NCBI GenBank assembly: GCA_014058105.1
Contig: JACGCM010002568.1
Location: 248,001 to 312,000 of the forward strand
Length of the DNA: 64,000 nt
Direction of reading: 5' to 3'
Origin: Kingdonia uniflora
Taxonomy: Eukaryota; Streptophyta; Magnoliopsida; Ranunculales; Circaeasteraceae
Shown here: one piece after another, positions 46,347-58,321 of the stretch
Position numbering within the stretch: the first letter of the stretch is position 1
Layout of the letters: each line of letters opens with the position of its first letter
Program-made: the position numbers and the translations under genes
Notes under the pieces: generated by a model
What the model was told of the DNA's origin: nothing
What the model saw: only the letters and a program-made list of their open reading frames with translations
Databases searched by the model: none

Positions 46347-47507
46347 ATGACAAACATGAATCTCCAAAGTGCCTTTAGTACGCTGAGGAACCACGAGATC
46401 AACCCGATATCGGAAACCGTTGATCTACACAACGCAGTGATCGAACTTCAGAAATAAATAGAATTTGACCGAGTCCAAAGGCTTGAAGATCAGAGAATCC
46501 ATGCCCAAGCTCTTCAAGTTGAAAGAGACGAAAGGAGAAAAGCCTTGGACCAACAGAGCCAAACACATCAGAAAAAAAAGGAGAATTTACAAATAACTCA
46601 AGATCGGCTCACTAGCCGTCAATCGTCACCTCCTCAGGCCCGAAGTGATCATCGCTCAAGGGCAACCCAAAGAGAAAACCAGCCAAGAGAAGAGCTAGTA
46701 CAAACTTCTCGTTCCAGATCAAGGAATCCAGACATGGCTTCTCGACATTTTGGACTTACATCCTCATCATCGACAACTCTCCGAAGTCAACATACACGTA
46801 ATCAAACTCCACCAACACCAGTAAGACGGCCTATGAGAGACCGATTGGGACCTGAAGGACAGGAAAACTTTGATCCATAGGTTGCGGCCGTACCAATTCC
46901 TTCGCTACAATTCATCACCTTGGACGACCTAAACAGTAGGATCAAAGCCATAAACTCTGATATCCCAGGCCGAATGTCTGTTCTCGATAAAATCGAAATA
47001 AATCTCATCTCTCCTCATCTCAAAGTCATGCCCATTACAGGTAATTTATACATGCCAAAATTTAATCAGTATGCAGGCCTCACTGACCATCTCACCCACG
47101 TCCGACACTTCAGAGCTGCAGTGGGATTGTACTCCAAACTCGACCACATGCTATGCAGATTATTTGACATGAGCCTAAAAGAGGAACCTCTCATATGGTT
47201 TTATACTATCCCCGAAGGCTCCATCACAACATTCAGCCAGTTACAGCGCCTTTTCGAGTTGAATTATGCTTATGCTAAGAAGCGAGAGATAACTGTAGAT
47301 TCTTTGTTCTTCTTCGAGCAGGGTGTGAAAGAAACATTAACGAGTTTTTACAAGCGATTCTTATGGGAAACACGAAAAATTGGGAATTCAAATCCCAAGA
47401 TTGTCGTTCTAGCATTTATCTCAGCACTGCATATCGACTCCAAAGTTCGAGAAGAACTTACCTTACACAAGCCCAGAACGGTGGCAGATATAATTGATGT
47501 TGTTTAA
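46347..47507 (+). pseudogene. Gypsy gag, broken by two in-frame stops
   Basis: One frame runs from ATG 46,347 to 47,507, interrupted by TAA at 46,455 and TAG near 46,878. The first part has a charged helical segment (RLEDQRIHAQALQVERDERR) and a Gln/Arg/Ser-rich linker. The last part (46,920-47,507) is the retrotransposon gag domain: MPKFNQYAGLTDHLTHVRHF, PLIWFYTIPEGSITTFSQL, FFFEQGVKETLTSFYKRF and VLAFISAL. Both stops look like Gln codons changed by C-to-T. The nucleocapsid continuation after 47,507 is frameshifted, and a C-run lies near 47,590. Confidence 0.85.
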
Positions 47508-47991
47508 TAACTACATCGAATTAGAACGATCCAAAAAGAATAAGAGGAAGAGCTCCTTTGTCATCTATTCTCATGAAACATTTTCATCTCCCCCCCCCCC
47601 CCAAAAGTCAACCAATATCGGAGTACCCAAGTAACGCGGATGCAGCACCGACAACGCTAGAAGAAGAGACGAAAGGCCAGACAGACCCATCCCAATTTTA
47701 CCTCCTATGACAACCACTCTCTCCGCTATCTTACCAATAATAAAGGGAGATGAGTTATATCGGGAAGTACAAGCAATTTATAATATCCCCAACAAACTTT
47801 TATGTCAGTATCACAACGTGCATAGCCACAAAACTGACAACTAATACTTTCTCATTCAGATTTTTCATCGCATTCTACTAGTTGTAAGACTTCATAATTA
47901 TGTAGTCGACGTTCAAAAGTTCCTCGAATAAGAAACTAAAATAAAAGATATTCAACAAGATCAAGTACAAGGACAAGCTCACCATCTTTAC

Positions 47992-48608
47992 ATGATCGAG
48001 ATTAAAAAAGGAAAGAAGAGAAAGCAAGACAATAAAATTACATCTTGTTGTAAAATGACGTCCTCAGACAAATCAACAAAACTTCTCCCCAACTCCAGCA
48101 AATCCAAATGTATGTGCCATATTTCATTTGAGGATTGTGATACAAACCACATCAAGTACCCTCATGATGACCCTATGGACATAATGCTTAAAGTAGGACA
48201 AGACTACCTACACACATTTTTCATCGATACAGGAAGCGTAACAAATGTTATGTTAAGAAGAGCAATTGACGTTCTAGAACTCAAAGACTCGTGAAAGCTT
48301 CGATGACCACCATAACAGGTTTTAATGGTTCCAAAGAATCAGCCATGGGCGAAATCACCTTGTCAGTTCAAGCAGGATTAGAGACCACATTTGTAACGTT
48401 CATTATCATAGATGCTGAGTCAAAATATTTGGGGATATTAGGTCGAAGTTGGTTACATTCAACCAAGGCAGTACCTTCGACATATCATCTAGCTTTACGT
48501 TTTCCAACAGATTATGGAGTCTACAAAATCAAAGAAAGCCAAGCAGTTGCACATATGTGCAAGAATACCACAACCAACTCTCACACGACAAAACTTCTAA
48601 AGGCATAA
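47992..48608 (+). pseudogene. Gypsy aspartic protease region
   Basis: The active-site triad appears as FFIDTGSVTNVM at about 48,218-48,253, preceded by HPHDDP-like text (HIKYPHDDPMDIMLKVG). After a frame change at 48,291 come YLGILGRSWLHSTKAVPSTYH and LRFPTDYGV, the conserved linker between protease and reverse transcriptase in Tat-like elements. Aspartyl protease would process the polyprotein. The frameshift breaks it. Confidence 0.82.
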
Positions 48609-48639
48609 CAACTACAATAGGAAGCACCCCCCACATTCG

Positions 48640-49480
48640 AGCAGCATGATACTGAGGTAGTAGATTCTATTAAACTCGATGGGCCCGGGCGTAATACCTT
48701 CATTGGCTCCAAGCTGTCATCCGATGAAAAAGAGACCACGATTCAGCTCCTTAAGAAAAATATCGACATCTTTGTATGGTCTTTCCAAGAGATGCTTGAC
48801 ATCGATCCCTCAATCGCATGCCACAAGTTCAATCTCCTTCTAGATAGTAAAGCAGTTGTGCAAAAGTATCAGAATCTAGCTCCCCGCCTTCGCGAAGCTG
48901 TAAATAAAGAAATTGATATCATATAGAGTTTATTCGAGAAGTAAAATATCCAAAATGGGTTTCTAACATAGTGGCAGTCCCAAATAAGAATGGGAAAATT
49001 TGAGTTTGTGTCAATTTCACAGAACCTAACAAGTTTACACAGAAAGATAACTTTCATCTCCCACTGATCCCATAACTCCTCGACTCTGTAGCAAGGCACA
49101 AATTTCTTTTAATGATGGATGTAGCCCCCTGTTACAATCAGGTTCCTCTCGCCGAAGAAGATCAGAAAAAAATAAATTTTGTCACAAAAAAGGTCTCTAC
49201 TGTTACACAGTAATACCTTTTGGATTAAAGAATACAGGAGCCACTTACCAACGGCTTGTCACTAAAATGTTCAAAGATCATTTAGGCAAAATCATGGAGG
49301 CATACATCGATGATATGATCTACAAAAGCTTGAAGCGTGAAGACCATTGCACCAACCTACAAACCATCTTCGATATCCTTCATACCTACCAGATATAACT
49401 CAACCCAGAAAAATGTCAATTTGGTATCGCATCTGGTAAATTTTTAGGATACCTGATTAGAAAATTGATCCATCACAAAT
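48640..49480 (+). pseudogene. Gypsy reverse transcriptase
   Basis: Recognisable motifs are FVWSFQEMLDIDPSIACHK, then LMMDVAPCYNQVPLAEEDQ and the block VIPFGLKNTGATYQRLVTKM. The catalytic box YIDDM is at 49,303-49,317. LNPEKCQFGIASGKFLGYL follows, after a stop at about 49,398. Catalytic aspartates are kept, but several stops and at least one frame change make it non-functional. Confidence 0.87.
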
Positions 49481-49739
49481 CAAAGCACTCATGGCAATAC
49501 CATCTCCTCGAACCAAAAAATATTTACAAAAATTTGCTGGCAAGATTGCAGCTCTTCACAGGTTCATCTCCAAGTTATCTGATCGATACAAGCTTCTTTA
49601 CCTCCTTCTTCGTGGGAATCCCACTCCACTTTCCAAAAAATAGCCCAAATAAATCATTTGGACCCCTGACTGTGAGTTGGCCTTTCAATATCCTAAACGA
49701 TACTTGGGGCGTCCTCCTATAATGAGTACTCCAATTGAT

Positions 49740-50360
49740 GGCGAAATACTGATAATGTACTTATCAACAACCAATGATTCCATTAGCTCTATCCTTTTTT
49801 GAGAAGACGAAGGTGTGGAAAAACCAATCTACTTCATCAGCAAAGAACTACTCGCCTTGGCCTACAGCTCTCAAAAACTTTGATCATATTTCCAAGCTCA
49901 GATATTTATGAAAGGACAAGCAGTAGCTGATTTATTGGCAAATGTTCCAGTCAAAGACCCCAATTGGGAAGAACTCGAAGAAGTATTAACTGATGACTTA
50001 ATTACAGAACCAGACACATGGTCACGAAGCACAGGATGAAGACTCTTTATAGATGGATCTGCTAGACCGCGAGGATCAGGAATCGGCATCGTCCTCGTTA
50101 CACCTTATAATCATTGCATCGAGAAAGCTATTAAACTTAAATTCTATACCACCAACAATAAAATATAATATAAAGCTATAGTTGTATACGTTGACTCTTT
50201 ACTCGTTGCCAACCATTACAATAAGACAGTCAAGATATCATGCAAGATGGTTGATTATGTAGCCTTGGTCGAAGAGAAAATGAGCAAATTCAAGACATCA
50301 ACAATCTTTTACCTTCATCGAGCAGAAAATTGACACGTCGACGCATTAACCTACGTTGCT
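49740..50360 (+). pseudogene. Gypsy RNase H region
   Basis: PIYFISKELLALAYSS ends the RT connection domain. FMKGQAVADLLANVPV leads into RLFIDGSARPRGSGIGIVL (about 50,038-50,098), the RNase H start with its first aspartate, but an in-frame TGA lies just before it and later stops interrupt it. Confidence 0.8.
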
Positions 50361-50363
50361 GCA

Positions 50364-51712
50364 ATGCTCGAAGACAGTGAGAAGATAACTTTGGATATCG
50401 AGGTCATCGAACATTTTAGTCTAGATATAAGCTATACGATACAAATCAATGTTACTGAAGACGAAGATACCGAAGATTGGAGAAAACCATTCTATGCATA
50501 CCTAAATTCTAACATTCTCCCAAGTAACAAAGAAGATGCCCGATCACTCTTAGCCAAATGCCCCAAATTCACCATTCAAGATAAAGTCTTATATTATATC
50601 ACAGGAGGAGAACCTCTTATTGAATATATCTCTTAGAAAAAGGCTCAAATCAAAATTAAAGAACTTCACGAAGGAATCTGCACAACTCACATTGCATGAC
50701 TATTATTAGCCCAGCGGGCATTCACTTAAGGGTTATATTGGCCGAAGATACAACAAGACTGCGAAGACTTTGTTCGTAGGTGCTACAAATGCCAAATCCA
50801 CGCTCAAGACGTCAAAAGCCCAACACTTGACTTGCACATAAGCAATGTCCTCTGGTCATTCAAAAGATGGGGGGTCGATATCATTGGACCTTTCTACCCA
50901 GCATCGGGAAATTGCAAGTTCGTTCTTATGGCCACAAACTACTTTACCAAATGGGTCGAAGCAGTTCCTCTATGTCACACTGACAAAAATAAAGTCATTA
51001 AGTTCCTTTGGGAACACATTATCCACAAATGATTTGGTTATCCGCAAATGATTTGATCAGATAACGACAAATAATTCATTAGCAACAAAGTTATTAGTTT
51101 CCTCTACAAATATAAGATTCAACTGTCTACTTCGACACCGTACTACCCTTAAGGAAATGGCCAAGCTGAAGCCATTAACAAAAACATCAAGCCAGGTTTA
51201 CGCAAGCGCCTTGACGAGAAAAAAGGCAGATGGGTCGATAAATTACTAAGTGTCTTATGGGCATATCGAACAACTCCTCAGATATCCATAGGCTATACTC
51301 CATTTATGATGGCCTTCGGCACTGAAGCAGTCATACCTTCAAACCTTAACCTACCAAGTGCTCGAAGAAAAATCACAGAAGAAGAAAATGAACTTGGCCT
51401 CCTCTGTAATCTTAATTGGATCGATGAAACTCGAGTCCAAGCCATTACAAACTTGGGGTGATACCATGACATTCTCAAGACAGCTTACAACAAAAAGGTT
51501 TGACAAAGAAAATTTGGCATGGTGACCTTGTCCTTCGACGCATACATGACAGTACTCGACCTAAGAATTTTGGCAAGTTATCAGAAAACTAGGAAGGGCC
51601 ATATATCGTTAGTGGCAAATCTGATAGTGGGAATTACGGGCTGATGACTGAAGATGAAATACAGCTCGAATATCCATGGAATATAGCCCAACTAAAAATG
51701 TTTTACATATGA
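50364..51712 (+). pseudogene. Gypsy integrase and pol C-terminus
   Basis: The zinc-binding HHCC part reads LHEGICTTHIA and VRRCYKCQIHA (50,664-50,811). The catalytic core gives GVDIIGPF (about 50,873-50,896), the second aspartate in SDND (about 51,058), and the glutamate in GNGQAEAINKNIK (about 51,157-51,195). LLSVLWAYRTTPQISIGYTPF and FGTEAVIPSN are conserved integrase tail blocks. The end reads KMFYI then TGA at 51,710. Stops occur inside the core, including TGA and TAG where Trp codons are expected, so this is a relic. Confidence 0.86.
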
Positions 51713-52249
51713 CAACTGTAACTACTTTTGACAGATTCCAATTAAACTATCATTACTTTCAATTATATCTGTCAAACAATTATCTTTACTATCTTTACTT
51801 TTACTTAGTATCGATACATACTTGAAAAGTATACATCAAAACTAACATCCATCTCTTCGACAAACACTATCCAATTATATGATAATCTTGTTTGCATTCA
51901 TTACTTATCGAACAAAACATGTCATGTTTTGTTCGTTTCAATCAAAACCCAGATATCCCATCGAGGGATAACATCTGGTAATCATTTTAAATACTTGCCA
52001 TTACATGCCCCTCTTTCCAACATCTCAAATACTTGCTTTAAAGCAACCCTCTGCAATCATATCTCATACTATCGATCTTGTCGAACAAAAACACTTAGCA
52101 TAAATTTAACAAAAAATATGCATCAATTACTTCACAAAAATCTTTGATAAAACTTAAACATCAGCATTCTGAAAATAACAAAATATTGTTTCGGTCCCAT
52201 CGAGTATTTTTATATCTTTCATCAAACAAAAAACTTTTCCAAACATAAT
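51713..52249. other. Gypsy spacer between pol and antisense gene
   Basis: AT-rich. No gene seen. It would contain the 3' ends of both the sense pol transcript and the antisense transcript. Confidence 0.45.
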
Positions 52250-55200
52250 TTACTCTGCAGGGGGAGAGACTGCATCATCAGCCTTCACAAATCTACCTGG
52301 AGCAAGCTCATCCAATATTTCCTCAGGACGAAAGCCCTCGGGGATTGTAATCACCAGATCCTCAGTAGCCTCAACTCCACTTGGAACCTCAGGCATTTCA
52401 GGCACTTCGTCCTCCGGGTCTGAATCGAGAAAAAATTGGTTACCTGCAACAACTAATTTATTGTAAAAATCTTTTATATTTTCCATCTCCTCGAACTGTC
52501 CCACAAAGTTGGGCTTCATCTTCTTGTACGCATCAAGGTTATCTCGAAAAGTGCAGCCCTCACCTCCTCTAAGATCTTTCCATGCTCCACCTTCATTACC
52601 CTTCGAGCAACATTAATCTGCTCCCTCACATCATTCTTAAAATTTGTTCTCTGCAAAGACAAAGCCTCCTTTTTATCCTTCGCGAGGTCAGCCCTTATCT
52701 CGTCGATCTGTTTATCAAAAGTTTTCTTTTCATCGTGAAGAGCAACCTCCTTCGCCTTCCCAGCGTCGAGCTTATACCTACCAAGTCTCGCCTCAAACTT
52801 ATTCTTCTCCTTGATCAGATCTTCTTTATCCTTCACCAGCTCTTTCTTAATATTCTTGTAGGCAAGTAGCAAATTTGCAAAAGTACCAGCACCAACAATG
52901 TGAGGTTTAGCCTCGGTTAATAACTTTTTGATTTGTATTACATTCATAATATGAGTATTTGAATGGGGCACCAAATTCTATAATCGAAGCAAAGCAAAAA
53001 AATTCCCCACCTTAGACATGTTTTGGTGACCCTCGCTGAGAAAAGTTATCAAACTTTCTACCTCCACCAAACAATCGTCAACTTCCTCCTCCAACATAGT
53101 CTTCCCGGACACATAAGCATCCATGGTCTTCTGGACCATGATTTCAGACTCCTCAAAAAAATTATTCCTCGCCAACTCTGAAGATACCTTCTTCTTCGAC
53201 GACATGTTTGTCGAAGCCTTTGAAGGTCGCCCATCAGGAACAACAATTGGGGTTTCAATTTTTGCCACCTCCACGATTGTTGATCTTTAAGAGGCCCTCC
53301 TCGGGGATAGCAGAGGCTAGAGCTGGCAAAATGGGTCACAACCCGCCAACCCGACCCGTCTAACCCAGTTTTAAGGGGGTTTGGGTTTGGCCTAAATGGG
53401 TCGCAGGTCATTTGACCCGAACCCGCCTAACCCATTTAATAAATGGGTTGGGTTAGGGTTTACCTTAAGCAGTTCGGGTTGACCCGTGACCCGTTTAGGT
53501 TTAGGTATATAGTGTAAATATAGAGTAACACAATACCCTTTTGGTAATACACCAAACCCTTTTAACACCAACAAACCCTTTTGTTTTGAGTTTTGAGTTT
53601 TGATATCTTCTCCTCAATCTGCTCAGCTGCTGCTCAAGCTCAACATTCAACAACAGAAGCCTCCACGAAATCTAATTCTTCTCAAATCTCAAATCTAATT
53701 CTTCTCAAATCAAACATAAGGCTAGGGTTTCAATTCTCATATCTAATTCTTCTCAAATCGAAAACTTAGGTGAGGTTAGTTAGGGTTTCGATTCTCAAAT
53801 CGAATTCTTCTCAAATCGAAAACTTAGGTGAGGTTAGTTAGGGTTTCGATTCTCAAATTGAAAACTTACGTGGCTAGGGTTTCGTTTCTCATCATCATCA
53901 TCATAATAGGTAACATCTCTCTCTATAATCTCTTTCTTAACTACTTATAGCAATGTGTAGTACTATTTCTTAAGTAGCTTTGTGTGGGTTTTGTAGTGAC
54001 TGCAACACATATACACCCACCTATCATGATATCTTTATTTACACAAATTTGGCATTTGAACTGTGTTGATTCAATCTCTATTTTGGGATAGTTAAACACA
54101 GAAATCCCATGCCATAAAAATCTCCAGTAGTTCTAGACACCTATATTTGTTGTTATACCACTGTAAACCTACCTAATAGTACTTTCTTTTTCTCCTTCCT
54201 TGTGACTTCATCTTGGTTTCTTCTCATCTAGTAGACCCAGTTCACCAGTTCAGGACTCTCTTCTTTAGATACTAGCTGTGTAGTGTGTACCTCTACCTTG
54301 TGACCTCATCATTCTACCTTATCTCTTAATTTTTTTTTGTATTTTTGATCATTTTTATTTCATTGTTCTGGAAGTACAATAGATGCTTCATTATCAATGT
54401 TTAAACATATATTGATGTCCACTAAACTTGTATGCTATCATGGTCATGAATCATGATCCAGTGCCCTTTTACCATATTACAATGATCTGAATCAGATTAG
54501 CATCAAATGCATGAACAATAATTGTCACCTCTCTTGCATATACATGGGGTATGTGTAGATTATATTGATTTAAGTATGTGTATGTTACCTTAGGATAGGT
54601 CAATTTAGCTAATTACTAAATCAAATTGCATAGTTAGAGTTGCCCCACTAATATTCAGTCTTCACCTTAGTTTTTGCTACATTTTGGTGAAGCTCCACTA
54701 ATATTCAGTCTTCACCTTAGATTATGCACTTACGGTCTTATGTCTTATGTTCTTTGTTTCATTTACATAGGTCAAGAGGAGAGTATTGCAAGTGGTAGTG
54801 GAGCTTCACAATCCATATGATAGGAGATAGGTCAAGAGGAGCCGAGGAGAGTATTGTGGTTGCTGGCTTGCTGTTTTACTGATGTTGATGTTGTTTTACT
54901 GCTGTTACCGCTGCTTTATTATTGCTATTTTAGACTTTTAGTATTGCTTTGAAATTGCTGAGTGTCGAACTGCCTGTTTTAGACTTTCAGGATTTTAACT
55001 GCTTGTTTTAGACTTTCTTTTTGGAGTGCCTAAGGCTAATAGCCTAACTGCTGAATTGCTAGTATGCTACTTACTTTGAAATTTGAATATGATGTTTGGC
55101 TTGCTGTTTATTACTGCTTGCTGGCTGCTGCTGCTTGTTAGCTGTTAGTTGTTACTGCATCTTATTACTTGTTAGTAACTGCTTTTATTACCGCTTGGAT

Positions 55201-57593
55201 CTAAACTGAATCAACTGATTATTACTGCTGCTTGTTACTGCTGTTTATTATTGATTGGATCTGAACTGATTATTATTGTTGCTTGTTATTGCTGTTTATT
55301 ACTGCTTCAACTTGGATTTGAACTGATTAAGTGATTATTACTGCTGCTTATGTTTTATGGGTCAAACAGGTCGACCCAAACCCGACCCGTTTAGTTAAAC
55401 AGGTCGGGTCGGGTTGACCTGTTTAAATTAGGGTCGGGTTTGGGTTTGTATATATGACCCATTTAGTTAAACAGGTCGGGTTTGGGCTTGCCTCTTTGAC
55501 CCACGAACCCGTTATGACCCGACCCGTATAACCCAAACCCGACCCGTTTGCCACCTCTAGCAGAGGCGCAGCAACCTGGCTGGCAACCCTCTTTTTTTTA
55601 CTCTTGTCAAACTGCTCTATCCGCATCGCATCCCTTTTTGCAGTTGCAGAGTCGATGGTATAACCACTTAATGCAGGATTCTCTAGGGGCAAGCTCGAGT
55701 CTACAACTCTTTTGTTCTTCGCAGACATCTTTCCATCGACAACCGCAACCTCCGCTCCTTTAATCCTCAATCTTTTTAACCCTGCTTCTTGAAACAAAGT
55801 TCCCACCTTCTCTTGATCGATAACTAGGTTGTTAATCCTACCATAAAAGCCATTCTTGATATTGTATAGCTTATATTTTATAGACTTTCATCGCTATACT
55901 GACCTCCTCTTGATACCATGTCATAAAATAGTGGTTTCTTTAAAAACCTCGCCAAGTACCGATATCCTAATTTTTGAGGGTTTTGTTTGAGTGTGTAGTA
56001 CACACATAGATCATCAACCGTGATTAACTCTTCCTCTCTTGCCTTTTATCAACTGCTTATTACCCCACATACATGAAATAAGTAATAAACGTTAGGATTA
56101 AACTGACCAGGGGCCACATCGAAGAAATTCAGCAACTTTTTCTGATCCGCTCGAAGAGGAAGCCTCAAACCCTTTTTAATTTGTTCTCGGTGGACAAGAA
56201 TGTCATCCAAAAGAATTTCATAATTAGTCATTTCATACTGATATTTCTCTAACCTAATGTCTTAAGGAATACCGTACTTCTTTTTAAAACTTTAAATCTC
56301 ATTTGTTTCTGGACCATCTCCATAACAAGCCTCATCATCCTCCTCAACATTTTCCTCCCCACCACCACTACCTTCTCGATCACTAACCTATGTCCCGTGA
56401 TCCACATCTGTCTCAGTACCCTCCTCATCATACACTTCGACATCCTTGGGTGCCACCTTAAACTGGTTGACACTAGCCAGATCCACAATACTCGGCCCTA
56501 CCTTATACCTACCACCCAATTTTTGAATACAGGAAGTCACGTCAATTAGCAGGGTTCTACATCTGTAAGGTTCTCAAAAATTTCTTTATCATCGATTTGA
56601 ATAGGTTCAACCATTTTTAAGAACCTAAAATCATATTCCATTTTTTAACAAAATTAGTATATACCATATCTAATACATTATATATGTTCATATGCTAAAA
56701 TTTATTACGTTGTCGAGTTTGATCTCCAACACGCCATTCTTTCATTACTATCTGATTACACAATTATTATATTCAATTCTCGATACAAGATTTATTTACT
56801 ATTTTTCTTAAGTCCTAACATCAATAACTATCTCTCTGTCACTAACATTTCTTATCGAAGTTCAAGTACCAAAGCTTCTCGATGACAGTTCGACAATACC
56901 CTGCTTCCCGCTAAAATAAGCCAAGTTCAAAAAATTAAAACTCCTCCCTCTCCGGCATAAAACCTGGCCAAATCACACATAATTCGGCGCTCCATTACCA
57001 AACCCCTTCCCGTTTACTTCTCCAAAACTCATAATTCCTCTACAGTCACACCGTAAAAACAACGACGCCTACAAATCACTCTCGCCACCCATTTTCAACA
57101 ACCTCTCTCTCTACAACATCCTTTAAACCTTTTCGACAACAATGCCTCCATCAATCAAACCATTACCACTCCATATCACGACTAATTTCATAAAATCCAT
57201 CCCCGCAGTATTTCTCTAATTACTTCTACTACATCTTATTTAAATACAACCACTTCCTACACTATCTCTAACGTGTCTAAATCTACAAAGAGTTTCAACA
57301 TAATCATTAAATATCAAATGAGTGCAAGCAAACCACTAACCTTGAATTTGCGCTGCCTCGGTATCCCTCTGTTTTGCACGCTTTGTCGTCTTAATTAACA
57401 CACTTATCTCCTTGTTCCCAATCGTTGATATCGATTCAAGCGACGAGCACAACGAATTCGCAGTTGAAGATATTTTTTTAAAATTTGTAAAGTGTGAACA
57501 GTTGCCAACCACGGGGCTATTTATAGGCCCCATGCGACTGTTCATCGCACCACTCGCGACCGTTTGAGTAATCGAGCATAACGCATTATCCAT
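52250..57593 (-). pseudogene. Antisense additional gene of the gypsy element
   Basis: Read from right to left. A first exon (57,593 to about 57,346) starts MDNALCSIT and ends TEAAQIQ before CAAG|GTTAGT, a splice donor. At 56,049-56,231 is a domain resembling the putative gypsy-type transposon family PF04195: [20 protein letters not shown] then [20 protein letters not shown]. Then come a basic segment (55,806 to 55,568; KKKRVASQVAAPLL), interrupted by a nested hAT, and an acidic part (53,274-52,978). Last is a long charged coiled coil (52,974-52,516; KKELVKDKEDLIKEKNKFEA) with an acidic tail (52,519-52,250). Additional antisense genes are known in Tat-lineage elements (gene 23 of Grande). Function is unknown. 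It has stops and gaps. Confidence 0.72.
53318..55559. mobile_element. Non-autonomous hAT element (2.2 kb) in the antisense gene
   Basis: Ends TAGAGCTGGCAAA and TTTGCCACCTCTA are inverted repeats with one mismatch. They are flanked by a perfect 8-bp duplication GCAGAGGC (53,310-53,317 and 55,560-55,567). Both subterminal regions carry many copies of GGGTCGGGT or its complement ACCCGACCC, as expected for transposase-binding repeats. The interior has no transposase. It includes repeated GAATTCTTCTCAAATCGAAAA (53,690-53,870) and CTGCTGTTTATTACTGCTTG-like text (55,090-55,340), perhaps remains of untranslated ends of a longer parent. Confidence 0.92.
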
Positions 57594-57648
57594 CTTTTCT
57601 CAAAGTCTTTGCCTCTTCACCTTCTATAAGCCAACAAGCCTATACACT

Positions 57649-58088
57649 CAGGGGCGAGCTAGGGGGGACTAGTGCCATTGGATTTGCCATAAATCACTTA
57701 CTAGATAGCTAAAAATGATACATATATGAATAATTTGTATATATTTTACTCCATTCAGTTCTAATCATATAATTGTTATTGGTCCAGTGGGTAAGTATGT
57801 TAGTTTTGACTACCTAAGCAAGGGTTCAAGTCCCCACAACCTCATGTTTACATTTTATGATTATCAAGTCATACTTCATCATTTAACATTATATATGATT
57901 AAGAATTAACTTTTAGATTAGGGACTCTTCTGAGACTCTTTTTTTAAAACTTGACATGAGTTCTAATATAAGCGATACTAAAATACCCTAAAATGCTTCA
58001 TAATTTTTTTTTTCCTCTGGGGCGATTCCCCCGAACCCCCTCGTTTTGATTTTTGACCCCACTGGACTCAAGTCCTGCCTTCGCCCCT
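57649..58088. mobile_element. hAT-type MITE, 440 bp
   Basis: Termini CAGGGGCGAGCTAGG (left) and CCTGCCTTCGCCCCTG (right) are inverted repeats of the hAT style. Flanking 8-mers TATACACT (57,641-57,648) and TATGCACT (58,089-58,096) match at seven of eight. It lies 55 bp upstream of the antisense gene's ATG, so it sits in that gene's leader or promoter. Confidence 0.85.
57781..57833 (+). other. tRNA-like box A / box B pair inside the MITE
   Basis: GGTCCAGTGGG resembles an RNA polymerase III box A, and GGTTCAAGTCC (57,823-57,833) is a close box B match. No cloverleaf is obvious, so this is not called a tRNA. It may be a promoter relic. Confidence 0.4.
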
Positions 58089-58321
58089 GTATGCACTATT
58101 GCTCCAACCCTTCCATATCTCTTTTTAAATCCTCTGATGTATCCATCCTCGCCAAATCACAACCTATTTTATCACACAGAAGTTGTACATCCATTTCCTT
58201 ATACTTCAAAATATCACCTACAGGAGTTCACCTAGCCATTTTAATTTTATCATTACCTAAACACATTTTGTTTTATTTCCAATTCTCCTATATTCTCGGG
58301 AAGATCTTAAACAAAAATTCA

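Noticed and set aside
57781..57833. tRNA gene
   Set aside because: Box A and B look-alikes only. I could not fold an acceptor or anticodon stem.
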